From assembly GCA_029777755.1 (NCBI GenBank), contig JAKORQ010000489.1, positions 1 to 13,768 on the forward strand: DNA of 13,768 bases. The letters run 5' to 3'. The translations under genes and the position numbers were made by a program. Below, piece after piece: positions 1 through 6,982 of this stretch (position 1 is the stretch's first letter; each line of letters begins with the position of its first letter). The notes under the pieces were generated by a model. The model searched no databases and had not been told where the DNA came from. It saw nothing but the letters and a program-made list of their open reading frames with translations. Source of the stretch: Planctomycetota bacterium (GTDB taxonomy: Bacteria > Planctomycetota > Phycisphaerae > Tepidisphaerales > Tepidisphaeraceae).

Positions 1-439
1 AGCGGTTGTTCAGGGGATTGGAGGCGTGGCCGCGAACCCAGTGCCACTTCACCTCATGGACAGAGGTCAGGTGAAGAAGCTGCTGCCAGAGGTCGTCGTT
101 CTTTACTGGCTTTCTGTCGGCCGTTCGCCAGCCGTTGCGCTGCCACTTCGCCAGCCAGCCCTGCGTGAAGGCGTTTTTCAGGTATTCCGAGTCGGTATAG
201 AGATCCACCACACAGGGCTTTTTGAGCGCGGTTAAGGCACGGATGGCGGCCGTCAGCTCCATGCGATTGTTGGTGGTGTTGCGCTCGGCCCCGCTGATCT
301 CCTTCTTCGCGCCATTGGCGGAGATTAGTATGGCCGCCCAGCCGCCGGTACCGGGATTGGGATCACAGGCGCCGTCGGTATAGATCTTCACATGGGGCCT
401 TGAGCTTTGCTCGCCCTGCTCACCTGCTTGAACTGCCAT
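1..439 (-). CDS. rnhA: Ribonuclease HI, C-terminus cut by window edge
   Basis: RNase HI degrades the RNA strand of RNA-DNA hybrids in the cytoplasm (Okazaki primers, R-loops). The reading frame gives KIYTDGACDPNPGTGGW near the N-terminus (first catalytic Asp), then NTTNNRMELTAA (catalytic Glu), LYTDSEYL (second catalytic Asp) and KWHWVRGHASNPLNNR. The final conserved Asp lies beyond the window edge, so the gene is partial at its 3' end. Two in-frame starts are possible: ATG at 439, only 2 nt after the galK stop, or GTG at 391 directly before KIYTDG. I chose the ATG because it is tightly coupled to galK; it adds a 16-residue polar leader (MAVQAGEQGEQ...). It is probably co-transcribed with galK, although the functions are unrelated. 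The family call is very secure; the start is less so. Confidence 0.95.
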   Translation of the reverse strand, partial: MAVQAGEQGEQSSRPHVKIYTDGACDPNPGTGGWAAILISANGAKKEISGAERNTTNNRMELTAAIRALTALKKPCVVDLYTDSEYLKNAFTQGWLAKWQRNGWRTADRKPVKNDDLWQQLLHLTSVHEVKWHWVRGHASNPLNNR

Positions 440-441
440 CT

Positions 442-1629
442 TTATTCCATCAGGCCAGCGCCGCCGGTGGCGCTGGTGGAGAAGACCACGGGATCAATGC
501 CGTACTTGCTATTCTTGTACGTGGTCTTCAGGTGGTCGATGAGGGCATCGACGGCCGATGGCTTGCAGACGGCCACGATGCAGCCGCCAAACCCGCCGCC
601 GGTCATGCGTGCGCCGTAGACGCCGCTGACCTGCATGGCCTGCTCGGCCATGAAATCCAACTCTTCGCAGCTCACCTGGTAATCATCACGCAGCGAGACG
701 TGGCTCTGGCACATCAGCTTGCCGAACTGCTCGAAATTGCGTGCCACGAGCTGGTCGGCCGCCTCCTGACAGCGGGCGGTTTCGCTGACCACATGACGGC
801 AACGCCTGAGGATAAGTTCATCGAGCTTGCCCGTTGCCTGCTCGATCATCTCAATGGAGACATCGCGGAGGGACTTGATGTCCGGGTTGAACTGCCTGAA
901 GTACTGCACGCCGGCTTGGCACTGCTCTCGCCGCTTGGCGTATTCGCTCTTGCCATCGGCGCCGGTCAGGTCATGGCGAACCATGGTATTGGCGATCACC
1001 ACACGCACATCCTCAGAGGGCAGCGGGATCGGCTTGCGGAGGAATGCACGGCAGTCAAAGAGCATGGCATGACCGACACGGGCAGTGGCCACGATCATCT
1101 GGTCCATGATGCCGCAGGGAACACCGGCGTATTCATGCTCGGCCTTCTGGCACAGCAGCGCCAGCCGCATCGGCTCGACGTTGTGGCCGGCGAGGGTGAG
1201 GAACGCCTGGGCGGTGGCAACTTCCACAGCGGCCGAGGAGGAAAGCCCGCCGCCGCCAGGCAGCGAGTTGGTCAGCAGCGCGTCCATGCCCACCAGCGGC
1301 AGCCCCGAGTTCCGCAGCGATGCAGCCACCCCGCGGGGATAGTTGCTCCAGTGGCCCAGCGGAGCCTTATCAATGTCGCCCTCGATGGAAAACTCGGTGA
1401 TCTCGCCGGGGAACATGGTGGAGGAGAAGCGCACCAGCCCATCCTCGCGAAGGCGGCAGGCGATGCGGACCTCCGGCTCGATGGCCATGGGGAACACGAA
1501 TCCGTCGTTGTAGTCGGTATGCTCGCCGATGAGGTTAACACGGCCGGGGGCGCGGACAATTCGAACTCTTCCACCGGGAGAAAAGACCTGGGCGAACTGC
1601 TGGCGGAGGACGCTGTTGTCTAGCTGCAT
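442..1629 (-). CDS. galK: Galactokinase
   Basis: Galactokinase phosphorylates alpha-D-galactose at C1 with ATP, the first committed step of the Leloir pathway, in the cytoplasm. The 395-residue length is normal for the family. All three GHMP-kinase signatures are present: GRVNLIGEHTDYNDG at about residues 30-43, the ATP-binding LPGGGGLSSSAAV at about 123-135, and GARMTGGGFGGCIVAV at about 339-354. The catalytic base is expected to be Asp176 in CGIMDQM, matching the CGIMDQ motif of E. coli GalK. No galT, galE or transporter is adjacent; instead rnhA follows after 2 nt. The ATG at 1629 is supported by an upstream in-frame TAG. There is no Shine-Dalgarno sequence, and a TTGCAG/TAAATT promoter-like pair with a 17-nt spacer ends 8 nt before the ATG, which hints at a leaderless message. 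Confidence 0.97.
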   Translation of the reverse strand: MQLDNSVLRQQFAQVFSPGGRVRIVRAPGRVNLIGEHTDYNDGFVFPMAIEPEVRIACRLREDGLVRFSSTMFPGEITEFSIEGDIDKAPLGHWSNYPRGVAASLRNSGLPLVGMDALLTNSLPGGGGLSSSAAVEVATAQAFLTLAGHNVEPMRLALLCQKAEHEYAGVPCGIMDQMIVATARVGHAMLFDCRAFLRKPIPLPSEDVRVVIANTMVRHDLTGADGKSEYAKRREQCQAGVQYFRQFNPDIKSLRDVSIEMIEQATGKLDELILRRCRHVVSETARCQEAADQLVARNFEQFGKLMCQSHVSLRDDYQVSCEELDFMAEQAMQVSGVYGARMTGGGFGGCIVAVCKPSAVDALIDHLKTTYKNSKYGIDPVVFSTSATGGAGLME

Positions 1630-1637
1630 GGCCGAGC

Positions 1638-1666
1638 AATTTAAGAGCGCGTGCCTGTTCCTGCAA
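1638..1666 (-). promoter_or_regulatory. Candidate galK promoter, possibly leaderless
   Basis: Read on the minus strand, TTGCAG (1666-1661) and TAAATT (1643-1638) are separated by exactly 17 nt. The -10-like hexamer ends 8 nt before the galK ATG, so transcription would start at or next to the start codon. The matches to the sigma-70 consensus are modest (3/6 and 4/6). The support is the spacing together with the absence of a ribosome-binding site. Confidence 0.35.
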
Positions 1667-1839
1667 GGCGGCCACTAGCGGCGCGACGCCGAGCGGATCA
1701 GCACCATTCGCATCCAGAAGCTGCGTTATGTAGATCGCGCAACGCCAGATACTTGCATCGCTGCCGCCACGATTACCCTTTGGTTGGACGCACTGCCCCA
1801 CGCAAAGTTGCGCATTTGGTTGTCATGGCCATGTGTCGC

Positions 1840-1845
1840 TACACT
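1840..1845 (+). promoter_or_regulatory. Candidate -10 element of the SulP gene
   Basis: TACACT matches TATAAT at 4 of 6 positions and ends 7 nt before the ATG at 1853, so the transcript would begin at about the start codon. A poor -35 candidate, TTGGTT, lies at 1816-1821 with an 18-nt spacer. No purine-rich Shine-Dalgarno sequence precedes this ATG. If real, it lies back-to-back with the galK promoter in the 223-nt divergent region. Confidence 0.3.
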
Positions 1846-1852
1846 CGTCGCG

Positions 1853-3622
1853 ATGCTCCTAGCCGTTCGTGAAATGCTTGCCACGCCGGTTGCGGTTCTG
1901 CGCGACTACTCCTGGCGCAAGTTCCGCGCCGACCTGGCCGCGGGATTGACCGTTTGCGCCATCGAGATACCACAGTCGATGGCATATGCGGTCATCGCAG
2001 GGGTTCCGCCGCAGTATGGGCTGTACGCCTCGATAGTGCATGGCGTGATCGGGTCGCTGTTCAGTTCCTCGCAGCACCTGCGTTCCGGGCCGACCAATAC
2101 CCAGAGCCTGCTGGTGGCCTCCACCATCGCCGGCTTCGCCGACCTGACCCCCGAGCGGTACCTGCAACTGGTGTTTGCCCTGGCGCTGATCAAGGGGCTG
2201 ATCCAGATCGCTTTCGCGGCCGCCCAGATGGGCGGCATGATCAAGTATGTCAGCCGGGCGGTATTCGTCGGGCTGACGGCCGGTGCGGGCGTGCTGATCA
2301 TCGCCAACCAGTTGCCCGCGTTTTTCGGGGTGCCGTCCGGTCCAAAGCATGAGAATTTGCCCTCGATCGTCTCCACCTTCCTCAATACCTTCTCGCAGCT
2401 CGACCAGGTGAACTGGCGGGCCCTGCTGCTGGGGGCAGTGACGCTGGCAATGATGGTAGTCGGCAGAGCGCTACCGCGGGTGGTACCGGTGGCACTGCTG
2501 GCGATCATTGCCTGCGCGGTGATCGTGGCATTGACCGGATGGACCGGGAATGACGTCGCGCTGGTGGGAGACATCCCCGGGAGCCTGCCGGGGTTCAGCA
2601 TACCGTCGATCAGCTTCGGCGACTTTGAGCGACTGCTCGGCGGAGCGCTGGCGCTTTCCGTTCTGGGCATGGTCGAGGCGGTGGCCATCTCCAAGTCGAT
2701 CGCCGGCAAGACCGGCGAGAAGATCAACCCCAACCAGGAGGTCCTCTCGCAGGGGTTGCAGAACCTCGTCGGCTCGTTCTTCCAGAGCATCCCCGGCAGC
2801 GGATCGTTCACACGGTCAGCGCTGCATTACCAGGCCGGCGGGCTTACGCGCATCGGCGGCGTAGTTACTGCGATAACGATCGCCATCGTGGTCATGCTCT
2901 TCGCCCAGCAGGCGCGATACATCCCGCTTGCCAGCCTGGCGGCCATCCTCTTTGTCATCGCCTTTGGACTGATAGATTTCCGCTACATCGCCCGCCTGCA
3001 CAAGGTTTCGCGCGAAGACCTTGTCGTCTGCATCATCACGCTGCTGGCCACCCTGCTGGCGCCCCTGCAGTACGCCGTTTTCATCGGCGTGTTCCTGAAC
3101 CTGGCACTGTACATCCGCCAGGCATCGCGGCTGCACATACAGGAGATGGTGCCGCTGGAAGGCGGCCGCTTCATGGAGCGACCACTGCGCGACCGCGCCG
3201 GGATCAACCGCGTATCGCTGGTGCAGATCGATGGCGACCTGTTCTTCGGGGTGGCCGATGACCTGCAGGATCGGCTGGCCCTTATCCAGCGCAGCGATGT
3301 GCGCGTGGCCATCTTCCGCCTGAAGCGCATGCACTCGGTCGATTCGACCGTCCTGCACGTGTTCGAGCAGTTCATCAGGCAGATGCATGAGCAGGATCGC
3401 CACGTGATCTTCTGCGGCGTGCGGCAGGAGTTGCTGCCCATCCTGCGGTCGTACGGACTGGTTGACCTGCTGGGCACGGATAACGTGCTGCTCACCGGCC
3501 AGGGCATTTTCGTGTCGGTGAAGAAAGCGATCGAGCGCGCCCGCGTGCTGCTGGGTAGCTCCATCGATGCCACCGGCGTGGAGATCGATGATGAGACGGA
3601 AGAGCTGACCTACGATATCTGA
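1853..3622 (+). CDS. SulP-family (SLC26-type) anion transporter with STAS domain
   Basis: This is an inner-membrane secondary transporter of the SulP/SLC26 family, which moves sulfate, bicarbonate, dicarboxylates or similar anions. From ATG 1853 it has 589 residues, typical for the family. The N-terminal SulP signature is clear: CAIEIPQSMAYAVIAGVPP followed by YGLYASIVHGVIGSLF (about residues 35-70), then the SGPTNTQSLLVAS region. Many hydrophobic helices run to about residue 430. A cytoplasmic STAS domain follows (about 453-560) with VDSTVLHVFEQF, where Asp497-Ser498 match the conserved STAS DS(S/T) motif. The C-terminus is an acidic tail rich in Asp and Glu. The substrate cannot be told from sequence. 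A TTG at 1784 would extend the frame by 23 residues, but ATG 1853 fits the family better and sits behind a -10-like hexamer. No sulfur-assimilation or carbonic anhydrase genes are adjacent. Confidence 0.93.
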   Translation: MLLAVREMLATPVAVLRDYSWRKFRADLAAGLTVCAIEIPQSMAYAVIAGVPPQYGLYASIVHGVIGSLFSSSQHLRSGPTNTQSLLVASTIAGFADLTPERYLQLVFALALIKGLIQIAFAAAQMGGMIKYVSRAVFVGLTAGAGVLIIANQLPAFFGVPSGPKHENLPSIVSTFLNTFSQLDQVNWRALLLGAVTLAMMVVGRALPRVVPVALLAIIACAVIVALTGWTGNDVALVGDIPGSLPGFSIPSISFGDFERLLGGALALSVLGMVEAVAISKSIAGKTGEKINPNQEVLSQGLQNLVGSFFQSIPGSGSFTRSALHYQAGGLTRIGGVVTAITIAIVVMLFAQQARYIPLASLAAILFVIAFGLIDFRYIARLHKVSREDLVVCIITLLATLLAPLQYAVFIGVFLNLALYIRQASRLHIQEMVPLEGGRFMERPLRDRAGINRVSLVQIDGDLFFGVADDLQDRLALIQRSDVRVAIFRLKRMHSVDSTVLHVFEQFIRQMHEQDRHVIFCGVRQELLPILRSYGLVDLLGTDNVLLTGQGIFVSVKKAIERARVLLGSSIDATGVEIDDETEELTYDI

Positions 3623-3722
3623 CGACATGAGGCCAGGGCTGCCCTACTTTTGGGCCAAACTGCCCTGTCGCCGCAACGATGAATCAGTGCACAGGGACAT
3701 CGAAAGCTTAACCGCCATGGTG

Positions 3723-3728
3723 TAGACT
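3723..3728 (+). promoter_or_regulatory. Candidate -10 element of the sigma-like fusion gene
   Basis: TAGACT (4 of 6 matches to TATAAT) ends 9 nt before the GTG start at 3738, which places the likely transcription start within a few bases of the start codon. There is no convincing -35 hexamer and no Shine-Dalgarno sequence. The arrangement matches those before galK and the SulP gene. Confidence 0.3.
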
Positions 3729-3737
3729 CTGCACGCC

Positions 3738-5447
3738 GTGCCGGAGTGGAACGACATTCTCGATCAATACGGCCAGTCAGTGTGGCAAACGCTTCACCGC
3801 GTCCTGCCTGGGGATGCGGCCGCCGGGGCGTTTACCAATGCCATGCTGGCGGCCCATCGTGATGCGCAGCGCGATTCGGTTTCCGACTGGCGGCTGTTTC
3901 TCGAGCACGTCGCCACCGTCACCGCCCTGGAGACCCTGCGGCAGCTTCCCGCCCCCGGCGGCACAAGCCTGGCCGATCGCCTTCGGGCACGCTTGCGCGA
4001 GGTTCCCAGCGAGCAGTCGGCCACCATCTTCTGTCTGCGCTATCTCAGCGGCATGACTTTCGCCGAGATAGCCATGGAGACTAGAGCCACGCTCGACTCG
4101 ATTGGGCCGACGGCCAATGAGATGTGCAGCAAGCTCGGCCGGGAACTGGCCCAGGTTTCCTCCAGCGACCAGGATGCAACACTGCTGGCCGACGACCTGC
4201 TGGAAAGCGCAGTGGCGGAGATGCGCTCCGCCGTGGTGCCACCGCTCAGCCAGGAACTGATCGAGAAAACGCGCAAGGCCCTGGCCGAGGCCCCCCTTAT
4301 CGACTTTGAGAAGCCGCCGCAGCCATCGAGGAATCTCCCGCTGGCGCTGGCCGCCCTGTTGATCATGGCGATATCTCTCGGGGTGCTGGCATACTTCAAG
4401 TATCGCAAGCTGCCGCCGGACATGGAGTTTGCCGAGATGGTGCAGGCCATCGCCGAGGAGAACTCGGCCAGCTACTACATGGTCCGCAATGTCATCCTCT
4501 CCGATGACCGCACGCGCAAGGTACAGGCGCAAGTCTCAGTTCTGGAGCCGGGCAGGATCCGCCAGGTGATGGACCCTCCCGACACCACCATCATCTGGGA
4601 TGCCCGGGAGCGAAAGGCCCTCACACTGGAGCAGAACAAGGGAAAGGCCACCCTGCGCAACTGGGAGGACATGTTCGCCGAGACATATCCCGTCGATGCG
4701 GTGGAACTTCTGAAGAAGCTCAAGCCGGATGACGGCACGCCGGCGCGGCAGACCACCGTGCGCGGGCGGCGCGTACAGGAGTTTGTCGTCCAGAGAGACG
4801 ATCTGCAGATGAGCATCTGGGCCGACGCCGAAACCAAGCTGCCGGCCATCGTCGAGCTGCAACTGCCGCAGGGGAATCCCCCCGGCAGTGTGCTGATGAA
4901 CGAATTTACCTGGGGGCAGCCGCTGGATGAGGCGCAGTTCGCGATGGAAGCGCCGGAAGGATATGAACTTGCGTCAATACGGGTGAATCTCAAGCCTGCC
5001 AGCGAGCAGGACCTGGTCAAGGCGCTGGGGATCGCCGCGCAGCTCAATGGCGGCAAGTTCCCCGCCCAGTTTGACAGGGTTGGGATGAATCAGCTCATCG
5101 CGGACCTTTACAAGAAGCTTCCTCCCAGGGGCACGCCTGAGCATCGCGATGCCCTGGAGCAACTGGAGGCCAATCTCATGCAGCTCGGCCGGGGCTGGAT
5201 GTTCATCGCCGAGCCTGAAAATGGCTCCGACTGGCACTACGCGGGGAGCGATGTGCTGTACGGGTCGGATCGGCCGATCTTCTGGTATCGCCCGTCCGGG
5301 GCCAACGTGTATCACGTCATCGATGCTCAATTGGTGGTGCGTCCGGCCCTGCCGGACAGGCTCCCGAGTGTGCCCAGCACGAGGCTGTCGGGCGGCACCA
5401 CCCGGCCAACGGGATTGGCGCCACAGCCGTCGCTACCGACGAGGTAA
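3738..5447 (+). CDS. ECF-sigma-like domain fused to a membrane helix and a LolA/RseB-like domain
   Basis: This 569-residue protein has four parts. Residues about 8-70 and 85-137 resemble regions 2 and 4 of ECF sigma factors (YGQSVWQTLHRVL; VPSEQSATIFCLRYLSGMTF; FAEIA). A linker (about 140-197) leads to one transmembrane helix at about 199-220 (LPLALAALLIMAISLGVLAYF). Residues about 228-410 look like a LolA/RseB-type beta-rich domain (VSVLEPGRIRQVMDPPDTT, TTVRGRRVQEFVV, LNEFTWG-like MNEFTWGQPLDEAQF). A last domain, about 425-540, holds GWMFIAEPENGSDWHYAG and DRPIFWYRPSGANVYHVI. Region 2.2 lacks the usual D-x-x-Q-E residues and region 4 lacks the basic recognition residues, so normal sigma activity is doubtful. 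If N-in, the C-terminal part is periplasmic, but basic residues KYRK after the helix make topology uncertain. The GTG start at 3738 is the first in the frame. Family assignments come from pattern recognition only. Confidence 0.72.
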   Translation: MPEWNDILDQYGQSVWQTLHRVLPGDAAAGAFTNAMLAAHRDAQRDSVSDWRLFLEHVATVTALETLRQLPAPGGTSLADRLRARLREVPSEQSATIFCLRYLSGMTFAEIAMETRATLDSIGPTANEMCSKLGRELAQVSSSDQDATLLADDLLESAVAEMRSAVVPPLSQELIEKTRKALAEAPLIDFEKPPQPSRNLPLALAALLIMAISLGVLAYFKYRKLPPDMEFAEMVQAIAEENSASYYMVRNVILSDDRTRKVQAQVSVLEPGRIRQVMDPPDTTIIWDARERKALTLEQNKGKATLRNWEDMFAETYPVDAVELLKKLKPDDGTPARQTTVRGRRVQEFVVQRDDLQMSIWADAETKLPAIVELQLPQGNPPGSVLMNEFTWGQPLDEAQFAMEAPEGYELASIRVNLKPASEQDLVKALGIAAQLNGGKFPAQFDRVGMNQLIADLYKKLPPRGTPEHRDALEQLEANLMQLGRGWMFIAEPENGSDWHYAGSDVLYGSDRPIFWYRPSGANVYHVIDAQLVVRPALPDRLPSVPSTRLSGGTTRPTGLAPQPSLPTR

Positions 5448-5523
5448 CAGCGCTAAAATCTCCGGACTTCCGCCGCAAAGGCTACATGGGTATTCTTCGG
5501 TTTCTGACGCGTTCACGATTTAC

Positions 5524-5528
5524 AGGAG
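5524..5528 (+). promoter_or_regulatory. Ribosome-binding site deciding the 5536 start
   Basis: AGGAG lies 7 nt before the ATG at 5536, an ideal Shine-Dalgarno spacing. It fixes the start of the ADP-ribosylglycohydrolase-family gene against a longer reading frame that reaches back into the preceding gene. It is one of only two strong ribosome-binding sites in the window. A TAAAAT hexamer at 5454-5459 could be its -10 element, but no matching -35 was found. Confidence 0.75.
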
Positions 5529-5535
5529 CGACTAC

Positions 5536-6957
5536 ATGCCGGGTTGGGACACACAGCGTGCGATGTTCGAGCTTGAGTTTGTGCAGTCGGCACAGGAGGG
5601 CAAGGATCCGCACGTGCTGGAACAGATCCGCAGGGAAGCGGCAGCTACCGGTTACGACCCGGAAGCAATGGACATCCTCTGGCAAAAGATGCTGGAACTG
5701 CCCGTACGCAAGGATTTTCCCTTCAACGAGCCGAATGACCTGGACGCGATCCGCGCCGCGCGTGTGCCCGGGCCGCGCAAAGTGGATTTGCCCTACGACG
5801 ATGAGCAGCTCTTCGACCGCCTGTACGGGGCATGGCTGGGACGCTGTGCCGGGTGCGCACTTGGCAAGCCGGTTGAGGGGTTCATGCAGCCGTACAACGG
5901 GCTTTCCTCGAAGCAGCGCATCAAGGAATACCTGGTCGGCATCTCGCCTTCGGAGTATCCCATTCGCGATTACATCCCGCAGCACTCGCCAGCCGAGGAG
6001 AAAACCGGCAAGGTCGGCTGCTACCGCTCCACGCGCGAGCAGATCGCCTTCATGGAGTCTGATGACGACATTCGCTACACGGTGCTGGGACAGAAGGTCT
6101 TCCGCGAGGTGGGACACAGCTTCACCACCTACGACATGATGCGGCTGTGGATAAACAACCTGCCCTATTCGATGGTCTGCACGGCCGAGACGCAGGCATA
6201 CCTGAACTTCGTGCGTCGCTACCAGGTGCACATGCAGATGTGGCGCACGCCGTCGGCCGAGCTGGACAGGCAGATCGACTGGAACTGGGTCGCCACCAAC
6301 GAGAACGCCTTCAGGGAATGGATCGGCGCCCAGATCCGCGCTGATCATTTCGGCTACGCAGCTCCGGGGACCATGGAGTTGGCGGCCGAGTTTGCGTGGC
6401 GCGATGCCCGCATGAGCCATGTGAAAAATGGCATCTACGGCTCGATGTTCGTGGCCGCCATGATCGCCGCCGCCTTTGTGCTCGATGATCCGCTGCAGAT
6501 CGTCGAGGCCGGGCTTTCTGAGATTCCCTCCACCAGCCGGCTGTTCGCGGAGATGCGGCAGGTGATCGATATCTGCCACCGCTACGAGTACAAGAGCGCC
6601 AACTTCGAGCCCGTGCTGGATGAGATCTACAACCTGCTGGGGCACTACGACCCGGTGCATACCAACAACAATGCCGGCATCGTGGTGGCTGCCCTGCTGC
6701 TGGGCAGGCATGATCTGGAGAAGGTGATCTCGATAGCGGTCATGGGCGGATGGGATACCGACTGCAACGGGGCAACAGCCGGCTCGATCGCCGGGGCCAT
6801 GCTGGGGGCGAAACAGCTTCCGGAGAAGTGGATCAAGCCGCTCAATGATACGCTGCAGTCGGCCATCATCGATTACCACCCGATCGCCATCAGCCAGTGC
6901 GCCAAGTGGAGCCTGGAGATCGCGCAGAAGACGAAAGGGCTGGAAGTAAGCGCGTAA
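5536..6957 (+). CDS. ADP-ribosylglycohydrolase-family protein (DraG/ARH fold)
   Basis: This 473-residue protein belongs to the ADP-ribosylglycohydrolase family, whose members use two Mg or Mn ions to remove ADP-ribose from proteins or small molecules. The evidence is LFDRLYGAWLGRCAGCALGKPVEG at about residues 92-115, an acidic ESDDDIRY at 174-181 in the place of the family's TDDT metal ligands, EFAWRDARMSHVKNGIYG at about 285-302, and the C-terminal signature GGWDTDCNGATAGSIAGAMLG at about 404-424. It is much longer than the roughly 300-residue DraG core: about 90 residues precede the fold and a large segment sits between the acidic motif and the WRDA motif. No partner such as a DraT-type transferase is nearby. 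waaA starts 25 nt downstream, so the two are probably co-transcribed. The actual substrate is unknown, and many family members of this size have no assigned reaction. Confidence 0.88.
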   Translation: MPGWDTQRAMFELEFVQSAQEGKDPHVLEQIRREAAATGYDPEAMDILWQKMLELPVRKDFPFNEPNDLDAIRAARVPGPRKVDLPYDDEQLFDRLYGAWLGRCAGCALGKPVEGFMQPYNGLSSKQRIKEYLVGISPSEYPIRDYIPQHSPAEEKTGKVGCYRSTREQIAFMESDDDIRYTVLGQKVFREVGHSFTTYDMMRLWINNLPYSMVCTAETQAYLNFVRRYQVHMQMWRTPSAELDRQIDWNWVATNENAFREWIGAQIRADHFGYAAPGTMELAAEFAWRDARMSHVKNGIYGSMFVAAMIAAAFVLDDPLQIVEAGLSEIPSTSRLFAEMRQVIDICHRYEYKSANFEPVLDEIYNLLGHYDPVHTNNNAGIVVAALLLGRHDLEKVISIAVMGGWDTDCNGATAGSIAGAMLGAKQLPEKWIKPLNDTLQSAIIDYHPIAISQCAKWSLEIAQKTKGLEVSA

Positions 6958-6982
6958 CGGTTGTACTTCTGCTGACCCGGCG

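Noticed and set aside
400..1623. A 407-codon open frame on the plus strand opposite galK
   Set aside because: It is a GC-rich antisense shadow. The minus strand encodes a full galactokinase with all signatures; the plus-strand translation is low-complexity (His, Ala, Gly, Leu) and shows no domain.
1535..1801. An 88-codon minus-strand frame overlapping the start of galK, with an ankyrin-like phrase (LLDANGADPLGVAPLVAAL)
   Set aside because: It starts with GTG without a ribosome-binding site, runs through both candidate promoters and ends in a Pro/Arg-rich galK shadow. Some coding signal cannot be excluded, but it is not supportable.
1784..1852. TTG-initiated 23-residue extension of the SulP protein
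   Set aside because: It has no ribosome-binding site, covers the candidate promoter, and the extra residues are not part of the SulP family.
3635..3645. AGGG-CTG-CCCT hairpin followed by ACTTTT after the SulP gene
   Set aside because: A 4-bp stem and a broken T-run are too weak to call a terminator.
3663..3696. CCCTGT/ACAGGG inverted repeat upstream of the sigma-like fusion gene
   Set aside because: Six-base arms 22 nt apart are expected by chance at this frequency, and nothing else supports a regulatory role.
5149..5535. N-terminal extension of the ADP-ribosylglycohydrolase-family frame into the preceding gene
   Set aside because: It overlaps the fusion-protein coding region in another frame; the AGGAG at 5524-5528 places the start at 5536.
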